Position numbers and translations under genes: made by a program | Notes under the pieces: generated by a model | Databases searched by the model: none | Told to the model about the DNA's origin: nothing | Seen by the model: only the letters and a program-made list of their open reading frames with translations | Shown: piece after piece, positions 10,287-21,206 of the stretch | Numbering within the stretch: position 1 is the stretch's first letter | Layout: each line of letters starts with the position of its first letter | NCBI GenBank assembly: GCA_037892935.1 | Contig: JAYXKI010000023.1 | Span: 49,024-113,023 of the forward strand | Direction: 5' to 3' | Origin: Phlebopus portentosus | Lineage: Eukaryota; Basidiomycota; Agaricomycetes; Boletales; Boletinellaceae | Length of the DNA stretch: 64,000 nt

Positions 10287-11830
10287 GTTGCAGAGGGCCT
10301 GAAGCTGTCAGGCTTTTGGGTGGAGAATGGGCTAGCGCGACTGATGCCACCGAGATGTTCTCACAAAGCATCCAGGAGGCTCCGCAAGACACCTCGCTTT
10401 AACTTCCCTATCCTTTGGACGAAATAGTGAGCATAGGCACCATCCATTTCTTGGGCATCAGTCAACCGTTCACCTAAATAGCCATGACAACGTTCCTACT
10501 CCGCTAAAGCCTCTTCGATTGATTCTATTTAGCTCATTAGTTGCACGTACCAAGTAGCAGCTTTCCTTCGTTTTCTTGCGTGGCTTTGTACAATCACCTA
10601 TTCAATGAACAAATCATCAAATGACTCGACGGTCAATCACTATCGTTGTAGCGTTTCAAGGACATTCGGTTTACGATAAGGCCGAGGACAAATTGCCTTC
10701 CTGTAAACGACCAAAAAAAAAGTGAGTTGACGCGCGAAACAGGGATGTTAATGCGTTGTGCTTGAGTAGGATAAAGTGTAATATGACCAGAAATGTTGCC
10801 TACCTTCGATGGTTCCTAATCAGCTTGTCGCTTCGTGGTGGTGGTCATAGAGAGTAAAGTGACACTCTAGCGCTTTGTGAAAAGGGAAAAGGGACGGACG
10901 ATTATCACAATTCCACATTCTCCCACGCCATCCTAATCCTAGTGATGATCATTTCGATTTGCCGTTGATCTGCAGTGATCACTACTCAAAACACGGGGAT
11001 TACGTAGCATCTATACTTTCAATGAGCCCTCGATCGTTTGAAGTTTGAATTTGTAAACAACGATAAATGCAAGCGCTTGCCATTATGTATGTGTGATAAT
11101 AATATTTCCTACGAATCAATCTACAAAATTTGAATTATATCGCCGATAGAGCACAACTTGAAATCAGCAAATGAAAGAAGTACGTAATTTACATAAAGAG
11201 TCGAGAATCACTAGCGGGTATATCCTTCAGTTCCATTCGCTACATTCCATAACTCATATTCCTTTGACCGTTCCCCTGAGCTCGACAAGTAGTATGAGTG
11301 TAACGAGAACTGCAGATCCGGTTCCACATTCTAGCTCATGTCTGAAACGAGTGGTTGGGGAGTCGGGACAAACATATAACGAACGCGCAGATTTCGACGG
11401 CACTCGTCTCAAGGGAACGAGGAACATGAACAAAAAGACGCAGGTCCAAATGCTACAATTAGCATTTCGGTCACTTGTTGAATGAGAAAACCCCCCAACA
11501 GCATATAAGAAGCCCCCCGGGGCATCATCTCACAATCCGTCACTGAAGAATAGCCGCCCTTATGCAAAGCTGCTCGCCCATGGTTAACGCAAATTGACTG
11601 CATCCATACACGAGACCCATTTTCAGCTTAAGATGCCCATCTACCTTCTTCCATATAGCACATCGACATGCATCTTGCAAAATGCAATCTCTTGATAGCG
11701 AATAGCATTGTCAGAGGGCGTCGTCCCAGCCTCAAGAATAAAAACAACAGTTCAAACGAGTAAAAATATCAATATTAACATCCCCGCTTCGAAAAGGGAG
11801 GAATTTGAGACCGTGGCCGACTATCATAAG
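10287..11830. other. Spacer between array copies B and C
   Basis: About 1.5 kb with no recognisable gene. A 104-codon plus-strand ORF at 11171-11485 is rich in Ser and Thr but lacks the family motifs. The minus strand at about 10340-10470 has a short open stretch that does not match anything I know. Confidence 0.4.
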
Positions 11831-11831
11831 T

Positions 11832-11870
11832 AACGTGACCGCGTTTCGGCCACGCACTTTTCAGGGCCTT
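11832..11870 (+). promoter_or_regulatory. Array promoter palindrome, copy C
   Basis: AACGTGACCGCG then TTTCGGCCACGCAC matches the family element (GTGACC-N7-GGCCAC), about 130 bases before the ATG. The TATA-like box is weaker here (ACTTTTCAGGG). Confidence 0.6.
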
Positions 11871-11980
11871 GTTCAATCCTCCTAGCAATCAACCACACCC
11901 ACTTCGACTTCGAGACGTGTCACCCAAAGCACCCTATTCTCATATCCCCACATTGATCCATCTGCTATCACCGAGTCAAC

Positions 11981-12924
11981 ATGGTCCTGACGAGACGGAT
12001 GGTCAAGGAACGTGCGACAGGTAATACCAACGACGGACCCAACACTTCTAGTACCGGTCCTGCGATCCAAGTCAGTAATACCGTCTCTTCGATGTGCTCT
12101 GCCGCTGTCATCTATGGAGATGCGGTGGGAGCTAACGTTAACGGTCGTGCCTCTTCGCGCAGAGGAGGCACAAAGGCCAGCGGCGCTCCTAAACCACAAA
12201 TCTCCAGAGAGAACAACACCATCGACGCTCGGACACCGGCCGCAAGCCGCAGAGCAGGAGCAGCTAAGCGCAGTTCTAGACGCAGTTCTAGGCGCAAGCT
12301 AACCCGTGAGCAAGCATATCACTCGTTTAATTATGCTTCGTAAACCAACTGAAGTCGCATTTCAGCCTCAAAAACAGTCACCAAGCCGGGCGGCTTGAAC
12401 CTAGTCACATCCGCTTACTCACCAGATGAGAGTACTAGTACGCTCTTCTCAGCTGTTTGTTACTTTAAGGAAAACCTGACCGCCTTTCATTTCCAGACTC
12501 GCCGCCAGGGAAAAAGAGGCGGAGGGATGAAGGTGACAGTAATAAAGAGAATGCTGCTGTCGCCAGTCGAGATACTCCGTCGAAACGACGCGATGAGATT
12601 TCGACTAAGTCAGCGAACAAAAACCTGCCGGAAATTGTCGAGGCCCCGTCCAGTCGGAGATCATCGCGCCGAGCCTCCAGCAGCATGGAAACTTCTGACG
12701 ACGTAGTATTTGCCTATGAGCTGCTGAAGCTCTCGGGTCGAGGCAGAAATCAATTTGACGTGTCTCCAAGCCCTACGGCTGTCCTCTCACGCAGTCCCGA
12801 GAAGAAGAGCATATCTAACGGAATGACAGCGGTGGACAATGGAGTGGTTCGGAGACTGCTGGAGCTTTTCGATCTGAAGAAGGTTGAGGACAGGTCCGAG
12901 CAACCGGCGGTCGCGAACGCCTGA
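11981..12924 (+). CDS. Array copy C: unrecognised basic, probably nuclear protein (274 aa)
   Basis: Proposed exons are 11981-12305, 12366-12437 and 12497-12924, both introns phase 1, giving 275 codons including the stop. It starts MVLTRRMVK. Exon 1 ends in an Arg/Ser-rich run (RRSSRRKLTR). Exon 2 has KPGGLNLV. Exon 3 begins with the basic module KKRRRDEGDSNKENAA, as in A and B, but the ARRIRR core is replaced by RRSSRRASS. A helix-like DDVVFAYELLKLSGRG and a second VVRRLLELFDLKK follow near the C-terminus. The lost ARRIRR makes it the most diverged of the three short copies. Function is unknown. Confidence 0.72.
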
Positions 12925-14380
12925 TCATACTGTATCTATATCCGGCTCTCTTTCCTAACAGGCCGAACCGCGTCCTCTATAAAGAGGAAGGTTAGATGCT
13001 GCCGGCTGACCTATTGACCAGTACGAAGTTTCAACGAGACACGTTTCCTCCCACCACCAGCAGAGAGTTACTTGTATATACCATGGATGTTTGCTCCCCT
13101 TCACAATTCTTACCTGGATTTGCACAATCTACTGTGAACTAATGTAGCATCCATTGGCTCGGCGTTCCGCCGGGATTGCTGAACTGTATCATATGCGTTG
13201 ACTGTGCGATTAGCGTGGTGTCCTTCGGGACAAAGGCAAAGTCAAGTCTCATGCTCTGAAGTGAGAAGTACACTTCCGCGACTATGTCAGGTCATGAATT
13301 TGGAATAGGAACAAAAAGTGCTCACTTGTGGTGTTTCTTCATTGGGCACTTGACGGACGTAAAAATCAAGAAGAGAGGCCCATTCTTGGAGGCAAATCCA
13401 CGTCTCTCACGCCACCACTGGTATGGGTATGAATTGGCGATGATCGCCCTTTGATTTGCAGACGATCGGCTCTACCGCCACGGCTAGTGCTAGTCATGTG
13501 TAAGGATGCTGGAAATCTCAGATGGTTTCAGAGCCAATTAGATTCTCGTAGTATATTTTCTCGCGTCTTTCAATTTAGTGGATACATGTAAGAATTATCA
13601 CTGTGGACATTGATTTTGGTATTTCAATCAAGGTGCTCGCATCTATACATTTTCGACGAACTATATACCTTCTCCACCGAAGATGAAACTGTAGTCAATA
13701 CAATAGTACGCTACTGCGAGCTCGCTTCCTTCAAAAGCCCAGGAAGTATGCATTAGTCCTCTCGCGTGAATAATAAATGACGCCCGTCCCATTACAATAC
13801 TAGAAACAAGGTAATAGGTCTTGCACCAAGAAGATCCAGCCTATGCACCACTTGTCGCTCGGAGCAGAGTAGCCCTGAGATGGGATGAGGAGAGACAAAG
13901 CAATCTGTCTCGCTTCGACATTGTCAAATGCCACCGTGTGCAGTTTGAAAGCACGCAGAGGATCTTTCGCTGAGCTTTGACGGTTATGTCTAAGCAGTAA
14001 TCTTACAGAACTGGAAGATCTAAGAGACGGTTCCGTTTGACATCAAAATCCATAAAGCTGGACTTGATGGAAATTACCACTGGCACGCTTTCACCTGACG
14101 GCCGAAGCACTGCACTTGGCATTGCACGATGGGCCAAAATTCATTAGATACACTCTAAATATTAATGTAATGACATGCAGCGAGTTCCTTCTTCCAGCAT
14201 CTCTGGATTGGGGATACTTGTATGCCGGTGAGAGGAAGACCGAAGAATTGGGATGAAGAAATCCAGAAAGAACGATCACGTGCTTCACGTTTTCAACAAA
14301 GATAACGCGTTGTTGAAACAAAGAAGCGGAGCTTGAATTTGGCTTGGATACTTTGACCGTGGCTTGTTGTCGGTCAAAGA
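12925..14380. other. Spacer between copies C and D, with a possible minus-strand exon remnant
   Basis: Mostly non-coding. On the minus strand at about 13445-13160 two open stretches can be joined across a phase-0 GTGAGC..TTCAG intron into a reading with EWASLLDFYVRQVPNEETPQ followed by SMRLDFAFVPKDTTLIAQST and ending TPSQWMLH before a stop. It looks protein-like, but I do not recognise it and no upstream exon was found. It may be the tail of a dead gene. Confidence 0.3.
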
Positions 14381-14415
14381 ACGTGACCGTGCTTAGAGTC
14401 ACGTTCAAATAAAGG
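14381..14415 (+). promoter_or_regulatory. Array promoter palindrome, copy D
   Basis: ACGTGACCGTGC then TTAGAGTCACGT is the family inverted repeat (GTGACC-N8-AGTCAC), followed by CAAATAAAGGCC, about 140 bases before the ATG. A second GACCGTGGC / CGGTCAAAG pair lies just upstream at 14355-14378. Confidence 0.6.
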
Positions 14416-14546
14416 CCATGTTTTGCTGCAACCTCGTAGTATTTAACCACTATCAGTCCCTCGAAGCTCTCGACCCCAACGATTCAAAAGCCCTGCCTTT
14501 ACTTCTCTTCCGTCAATCTGTACCCATTGTCACCCAGCAGTTCAAA

Positions 14547-16158
14547 ATGGTCGTTACACGCTCCATGGCGAAGAAAGGCAACACCAAAAATAATGGCTCC
14601 AGTACATTCGCATCGTCCCGGGTACATTACAAGGCCCACAATACGGACGCTGTCGTCCCTGGAGACGTGGCGAGAGGAGCTGTTGACAACCGCGTCTCTA
14701 CGCGCAGCAAGGTCGCGAAGAGTAACAGTGCTCTTCACCATACAATCTCCGGAAAGGACAAGTCTGCACAGTCCTATCCTCGCACCAATGTCCCGAGTTT
14801 AACGACCACTTCGCGTCATGACAGTCAAAAGCCAACTCGTGAGCAATCATTTCCAACTGCCGCAGTTCTAATACTGAATAGCCGATCACAGGCACAAGAA
14901 AGCTGTCACGCTCAACCCAAGCCACGGTAAAGAAGCGTGGCTTGAAGTCCAAGGAAGACTCGGATGACTCCATTGACAAGTGTATAGGTGGGTACCTTTA
15001 CGTTTCGTCCATTTAAAAATTCTTACCATTCTCCGCTTCGACACATCAGCATCAACTACGTCGCCAACGGTAGTTGGCTCTGGCGAGGACGAATATAAAA
15101 AGGAAGATAATACTCGCCATCTGTCAACCCGAGGCGTGAAAAGAAAGAGTGATGATGAAGAGAATGCCCCTAAATTTGAACGCGGTCCCCGGGTGAACAC
15201 GAGGCGCATTCGCCGAAGACTGGAGACGCAGCCAGACGAAAAAGAGGCCCGCAAGGGACGAGTTGGGGTAATTCAAAAGAACGAAATTGATGACGGCCGC
15301 CCTACCGAGGGTCCAAGACGTTCTCCACGTCTAGCGGCCAAATCATCACTTTCGATACCCCAACAGGGCCGAAGAAGGTCAAACCGCTCTCGAAAGACGC
15401 AATGTCCTGAACACCCTCTGGCGAACGAGAGATCAGTGTCGAGGAAGCGAAAGCACGATGATGAACAGGCCGATGGCGTGATCGAAGCACCTGGCCCTTC
15501 GCGCCACGTGCGAAGACGTGCTTTGGAAGGATCTGACCGTGAAGGTGAACGTGAAGGCAAGAGCCCACCTGCTTCCGGAATCTCGACGGAGTCGCCGCAA
15601 GAGACCGTGGTCAACGACAAGTCAAACTCACCAAATACTTGCGGACCAGGAAGTGACGAAGAATCTTCCCTGCTGTCTTCTCTTCCTTTAAACGGGGATC
15701 TGGCCAGCGAACGATCAAGTCCGAGGGGACCCTCCCATAGACGTCACATGTCTATTGAGAGCGTCCCATCAGCGATTTGGTCGGAAGGAGTCAAGACCGA
15801 ACCACGAAGTCCATCCATCGAGTCTCTTATGACTCCTCCGCCGTACATAAAGGAGGAAGAGGAGGAGATCGTCCTTATCAACCAAGATCTGGACATGATG
15901 ATTCCTCTCGCTTCTCGGGATGCTGAAGAAGACGGAGCGGGGGCGGTACTCACGCACCTGCTACAGCTCGAAGACGAAGAACCTGGTGATGAGCAGTCAA
16001 TCGAAGCCGACGAGGACACTCACGACCACGTAGTCATGAATCGTTATCGGAGTCTGGCTCCTGAGCCGGATCAAGGCCTCGTAAACGCTATCCGATCGGG
16101 CGAAATCCCGGGTCTCGCTTCGCCTCCACCTTCAATGCACGAAGCGAGCTGCGCGTGA
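14547..16158 (+). CDS. Array copy D: enlarged family member (498 aa)
   Basis: Proposed exons are 14547-14838, 14892-14987 and 15050-16158, both introns phase 1, giving 499 codons including the stop. It starts MVVTRSMAKKGN. Exon 2 has KKRGLKSK. Exon 3 has KRKSDDEENAPKFE then NTRRIRRRLETQ, the family basic module, but continues into extra sequence absent from A to C: a second RRSPRLAAKSS/RRRSNRSRKT stretch, SRKRKHDDE, an acidic and Ser/Pro-rich middle, and EDGAGAVLTHLLQLEDEEP in the place of the ALLxLS helix. It is highly charged with no membrane segment. The repeated basic runs suggest nuclear localisation. It is almost twice the length of A to C. Function is unknown. Confidence 0.75.
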
Positions 16159-16426
16159 CGCGTTCATCACCGGAAATGACGAGTCCCACTGTCGGTCCAA
16201 CGATTGCGCTCGATCCCGCTCAACGATGATGATTCACCCGGTCCTGGCACAGTTGCGTTCTCTCTCTCTGTCTCAGTAAGCAAGGCTTTCTTCTGGTACT
16301 TTGTACATATCTCGAATGTTGGACTTTACTCTTGACCTCGTTTGTACTTTTCCTTTTCTTTGTTCTGTCTGCGTTTCTCTCGTGCATTATCAATGTAATA
16401 TACGAACAATCGGCTTCAGTCGCTCT

Positions 16427-16470
16427 TTGGCTCGGTGATCTTCCGAGATCGCTGCAGCACCTCATAAAGC
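16427..16470. promoter_or_regulatory. Conserved downstream block, copy D
   Basis: TTTGGCTCGGTGATCTTCCG then AGATCGCTGCAGCACCTCATAAA, 269 bases after the stop. The 3' word GCACCTCATAAA is shared with copies E and H. The minus strand reads YEVLQRSRKITEP. Confidence 0.6.
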
Positions 16471-17320
16471 TGGAGGGTGTGATAGTGTCTCAGCGTCGTT
16501 TGGATCGAGGCAAGCGCGACTGTCGCGACATGGTCGTGCAAGAACACAGTCAAGCACCTCTTGCAAGCCGAAAGCTCCGTCGGTTTGTCGACCTGAAACA
16601 GAACGACATGGATATCCAGGATGATCGGTATGAGCCCTTTGACTTCCGTGTAGAGGGTGTCCTGAGATGAGTGTTGGTCGCACCTTTGTTTGACGGATCC
16701 AGAACTTCTCACGCCTCTGACGGAAACGATGAGGATAACGTGACCCATCTGTTTCGAACTCCGAGTGAAAGTCATGATCCCCCGATGCAAATTCCCTCAC
16801 AAAAATATGGTAAGTTATCTCGTCTGGGAAGAATGGACTCGAAAGAGTTATTTACTGAATAGAATACCCAGTAAGTTTCGGCTACCCGATTTCTTAAAAA
16901 GCCCTCAATTTCAATTTGTGCTCAAAGTCTGTACTATTCGAGCCTTGATCACCTTCAAGTCGGTACGGCCTGGTCTCTTCCTGGGTCCGGATGACAATGA
17001 AGGTATTTGTTTGTCCCATTTGATGTATGATTTGGACTACTGTTTGGTCGATGGACTAGCAGGATCTTCATAGAATGATCCGAGCGTCACGAACTTGAAA
17101 GTGTACCATGTTGTGCTTTTGAATTATTTATCCGGACAGTTTCGTGCTTGACCATATTGAACCCGACACAATTTGATCCTAAATAAACAAATTGTTCTTC
17201 TATCAAAAGATGCACATTAAATATTGAATGTAGAAACGACTAGCTATGGTCCTCTGAACCCGGGAGAGTCGTCGTGTTCTTACAAGCAGACTGAATCGTT
17301 GCCTGGACCTGAACAAAGAG
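16471..17320. other. Spacer between copies D and E
   Basis: No recognisable gene. Short ORFs at 16671-16862 and 16765-17073 lack family motifs and known domains. Confidence 0.4.
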
Positions 17321-17355
17321 CGTAACCGCCTTCCGGGTCACGCGTACTTAAGGCT
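17321..17355 (+). promoter_or_regulatory. Array promoter palindrome, copy E
   Basis: CGTAACCGCCTTCC then GGGTCACGCGTAC is a weaker family palindrome (GTAACC-N8-GGTCAC) followed by TACTTAAGGC, about 120 bases before the ATG. Confidence 0.55.
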
Positions 17356-17465
17356 CTGTGCTCCTCGCGACCGCCCGACAAACAACCACGACCTCGCATC
17401 CGAGCCTTAGCAAGTTTGACCTTTACCCCTATCTATTTACAACTTGTACCCTTATCATCACAGGC

Positions 17466-18651
17466 ATGGGACTCATTATGCGCGCCATGGCGAAGAAACT
17501 CGCCGCAAACAACAGTGGCTCTGAGGTGTCCAAGAGCGTCACTGAGGATGAAGGACTCAATGTTGTCGATAGAAAGAATACCGCAGTCAATGTAGACATG
17601 GGGAGAGATGTCAATGGAAACCGCGTCTCTGCTAACGGAGGAGACATGGAAGCCAACGAAGCTCTCAACCCCAAAATCCACATAGAAAGCGAGCCAATCC
17701 ACACTCGCCCGTCTCGTTCTACCAAGCCAGAATCGAGTATTACCACGCATCGTCGTGGTAAAAAGGCAACTCATAAGTATTATTGTCTGAATCTTAGTCC
17801 GCTTTTATATCTAACGGAACCCTCGCATGCTCGACCAAAGCACGACATCCTGCACAAGCCGGTGCGACCCAGCGTAGATCGAATCATGAACCATCAATGC
17901 TGGTAGTATCTAGACGTGAGTGACATGCCATTGCATGCTCCATTCGTTGATGAAGTCGTGATTCTACAGTAGTTACAAAGCCATTGTCGGGCAAGGGCAA
18001 ATCAAATACATGGGTTCGCAGCACGAACAATAACGGCGGCACACTGAAAGACACTGGAATAGCCGCGATAGAACGAAAACGGGGAAGAGAAGAGACATAC
18101 GTCGCAGATTCACAAACGGTCGAAGGCACTAGTCCAAACGCACGGCGAATCCGCCGAAAAGTCGCAACCATCAATGAAGCATCTTCACATGGATCCAACC
18201 TCCGGGATGCCATTAATTCGTGCCGCAAAGCAAAGGCCGATGGCGGCCTTTCTATGCTGGGACAGTATGGTGCAAAGCCCAAGCCTGCTGATATGCGTGG
18301 TTTCGACAGCCTTCTCCGCTTGGGTATAGTATCCTCAGGGTATCTTCAAGAGGAAAAGGAAAATGAGCCAGCTGCACAGGGTTCAGCAAGAAGTCTCATG
18401 CAGCGCGCTCATCACAAAGACAAGTCCTTCAATGGGCAGATCTATGAGGCATGTGCTATCATGGCGCTATCTACGCCGCGACTTTTCGTTGGTGTTCAGC
18501 ACAAGTCTCCAATCCGATGGGGAGAGAAGCGAGGGCTGCTCTAGAGCCAGGCGACTTCGCATTTCTGTTTCGCCGAGCTACTCCATATGCCTTCGAAGAG
18601 TCCGACATGCGCAATTCCGCCAAAACTAGTCGAAGAAGTGAAGAGCGATGA
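17466..18651 (+). CDS. Array copy E: family member with altered intron-1 splice sites
   Basis: It starts MGLIMRAMAKKLAANNSGSE, close to F. Exon 1 runs to about 17775. The F donor (CTC|GTGAGA) is CTC|ATAAGT here, and the F acceptor CCCAG is CGCAT, so exon 2 must be spliced differently or read through to a stop at 17906. Later exons are well supported: exon 3 17970-18491 has KRGREETYVADSQT, NARRIRRKVATI and EACAIMALSTPRLF; a 53-nt phase-1 intron (18492-18544) leads to exon 4, which ends with PGDFAFLFRRATPYAFEES, the C-terminal motif shared with F and G. An alternative intron 1 (GTATTA at about 17777 to GCGTAG at about 17877) would keep the frame but is unproven. The copy may be a functional variant or early in decay. 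Confidence 0.6.
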
Positions 18652-18813
18652 GGTCGTGTATGCAATGCTGCCCTTTGTGCTTGTTTCTGGTCCCTTTCCG
18701 CGCATCTCGTCGATTTCAGCTTTCCTTTTTTTCAAATAAATACCTTTGTTTCCTGTCAGGTCTCCTAAATAAGTTTTCTTGTACAACGAAGGTGTATTTA
18801 ATAGATGTGCTCC

Positions 18814-18855
18814 TCGGCTCAGTAATCCTTCGACATCGCTGTGGCACCTCATAAA
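18814..18855. promoter_or_regulatory. Conserved downstream block, copy E
   Basis: CTCGGCTCAGTAATCCTTCG then ACATCGCTGTGGCACCTCATAAA, 163 bases after the stop. Two positions break the possible hairpin. The minus strand reads YEVPQRCRRITEP. Confidence 0.58.
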
Positions 18856-19031
18856 CGTAGTAGGCGAGAATCGTGAGCCCCCAAAACTTTGGCGACGCAA
18901 GATAGAGCGACATAGGCAAACAAGATGCGGTGAGCAGATCCGTCGAAATTTTTGAGAGTGCGAACAGACGTGCCTGTAATTATCTTGACAGGCGAGTTGC
19001 GAATTGAATCGTGGCCCGGTGCTGGATAGGT

Positions 19032-19075
19032 AACGTGACCGCGTTCAAGTCACGTACTATCCCTCTATTTAAGGC
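19032..19075 (+). promoter_or_regulatory. Array promoter palindrome, copy F
   Basis: AACGTGACCGCGTTC then AAGTCACGTAC gives GTGACC-N7-AGTCAC, followed by CTATTTAAGGCC as a TATA-like box, about 145 bases before the ATG. The 40 bases upstream (GTGGCCCGGTGCTGGATAGG) are identical before copy G, marking a recent duplication. Confidence 0.65.
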
Positions 19076-19198
19076 CCTACCAATCCTTGCGACCTCTTCA
19101 CAATCAACCACAACCACTCCTCGCTCACATACCAAATTTGAGCGAGTCCGGCCTTTGTCCCTATCCATCTCTACCTTGTACATTTCATCATTACAGAC

Positions 19199-20517
19199 AT
19201 GGGACTCATTACGCGCGCCATGGCGAAGAAACTCGCCGCTAACAATTGTGGCTCTGAAGCCTGCGGGACCGTCACTGCGGAAGTACCACGCACTGATACC
19301 GACGCAAAGGACTCCACTGTCAATGCAGACATGGAGAGAGATGTCGATGAAATCTGCATCTCTGCAAATAACAGAGGCGCAGAGAGCAATGAGGTTCTCA
19401 TTCCCAAAATCTTCATAGAGAGCGAGTCGATCGCTACTCGCACGCCTCCATCTACTGACCCAAAATCGGGAACCGTTAAACGTGGTCGCGGTACGAAGGC
19501 AACTCGTGAGAATTCATATCTGAAACTCGGTCCTCTTTTATACTGAACGGGACTTCTCCCAGGTGCGACCAAGCCACGTCGCGTTAGACAAGCCACCAAG
19601 AGGAAAGATGGCTCAAGTCGTGGAACATCAATTCCAGATGTTTTTGGAAGTGAGTGACCAAATCTGATACCTGTCTCGTTAGCTAATGAACCATCAGACA
19701 TGATTGCAGAGATTCCGCCGGACCATGTTCCATCTGGGGCTGAAATACGCAATGCAACGCATAACAACGGTGCCTCGCAAAACACCAGCGTAGTAGCAGC
19801 CGGCCAAAAGAGAAGAAGGGAAGAGACGAGCGAAGCAGATTCGCAAACGGATCGTGATATTGTTTCGGCGCGTACTACACCACGGCGCATCCGTCGGAAC
19901 ACCCGCCACAGCACATTTGTCGACGGGGCGCCTTCAGTTGCACGCAACCTCCGGGACTCCACCAACTCGAGCCCCGAAACAAAGGCAAATGACGTCCTAA
20001 ACTTGCCTGCAAGCCAGTACGGTGCAGAACACAGATCTGACGAGATACCTATTCGCAACAGTGTTTCCGGCCCCGCTGAAGTCTGTTCGGGACAGTCTCC
20101 GAGGGAAAAGGAAAATGTGCCTGCAGCACGTTTAACGTCAAGCCCCCTACAGCGCTCTCGTCGCAAGGGCACGTGCTCCGAAACAGAATTCGTTTTGGCA
20201 CGGGCTATGCTAGCACTGTCCAAACCACGGATTTTCTCTGGACTCCAGGATAACTCCGGGCCCAACGGGGGAGGAACGAGACTCACTTTCCACACGAAAA
20301 TCCGTTCAAATCTTTCCTGTCCACCGAGCATAACGACGGCGCAACGGCTCTGCCCTTGCCAGATCTCCCCGATGAGGCCGTCCAGGCTCGAACATGGGAG
20401 GCTCCACGACTGGATCCAGATGACTTCGCATTTCTGATTCGCCGAGCAACGCCGTATAGATTCGAAGAATCGAATATGCGGAATGAGGCATTTACCAGAC
20501 CGACGCCACAAGAGTGA
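19199..20517 (+). CDS. Array copy F: unrecognised family member (384 aa)
   Basis: Proposed exons are 19199-19505, 19563-19649, 19698-20303 and 20363-20517; all three introns are phase 1, giving 385 codons including the stop. The last intron (GTTCAA..GCCAG, 59 nt) was placed by comparison with G and E, which have 54- and 53-nt introns with the same phase. It starts MGLITRAMAKKLAANNCGSE. Exon 2 has KPRRVRQATKRKDGSSRG. Exon 3 has KRRREETSEADSQTD, TPRRIRRNTRHS and FVLARAMLALSKPRIF. Exon 4 ends LDPDDFAFLIRRATPYRFEE. It has no signal peptide or membrane segment. The unit (about 19.0-20.9 kb) is the intact sister of pseudogene G. Function is unknown. Confidence 0.73.
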
Positions 20518-20830
20518 CGCACGACGCTACATCTCGTACTTACCGCCTGTTGTTGTTTCTGTCCCCTTTCTTCTATCTCGCCAGTCTTAGCTTTCTGTTT
20601 ACCTTGTTTTCCACCGTGCCTTGCCTTTTTTCCTGAGCACTTCAGATGTAAAAAACAAATCGTTTGTCGTCTTGGTGATCTCTTGATGCCTTTTGTGCTC
20701 GTTTCCGATCCCTTTCCGCGTATCTCGTCGATTTCGGCTTCCCCTTTTTTTAAATAATCACCTTGTCTCCCTGTCAGGTCTCCTAAATAGATTACCTTGT
20801 ACATCGAAGCTGTATTTGATGGATGCGTTC

Positions 20831-20868
20831 TTCGGCTCAGTAATCCTTCGAGATCGCTGTGGCACTAG
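20831..20868. promoter_or_regulatory. Conserved downstream block, copy F
   Basis: TTCGGCTCAGTAATCCTTCG then AGATCGCTGTGGCAC, 314 bases after the stop. A truncated second version (GTCGTCTTGGTGATCTC) lies earlier at 20667-20685, so this copy has a composite 3' end. Confidence 0.58.
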
Positions 20869-21049
20869 GCGATGATCCGTAAGCCCCAAAGTTTTGATGA
20901 CGCAAAACCGAGCGACATAGGCAAATAGAACGCAGTGATTAGGTCCGTCGAAGTCTGGGAAAGTGCGAGCAGACGTACCCGAAGATTATCTTGACTTATA
21001 CCAAGCAGGCGAGTCGCGATTTGAATCGTGGCCCGGTGCTGGATAGGTA

Positions 21050-21085
21050 ATGTGACCGCGTCCAAGTCACATACTATTTAAGGCC
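21050..21085 (+). promoter_or_regulatory. Array promoter palindrome, copy G
   Basis: AATGTGACCGCGTCC then AAGTCACATAC gives GTGACC-N7-AGTCAC, with CTATTTAAGGCC next. The core is intact although the gene is broken. Confidence 0.6.
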
Positions 21086-21206
21086 CTACAAATCCTTGAG
21101 ACCTCTTCACAATTAACCACAACCACTCCTCGCTCACATACCAATATTGAGAAAATTCAGCCTTTGTCCTTATCCACCCCAGCTTGATCATTTCATCATT
21201 ACAGAC

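Noticed and set aside
11171..11485. Extra small gene between B and C
   Set aside because: Lacks the family start motif, promoter palindrome and introns, and has no recognisable domain.
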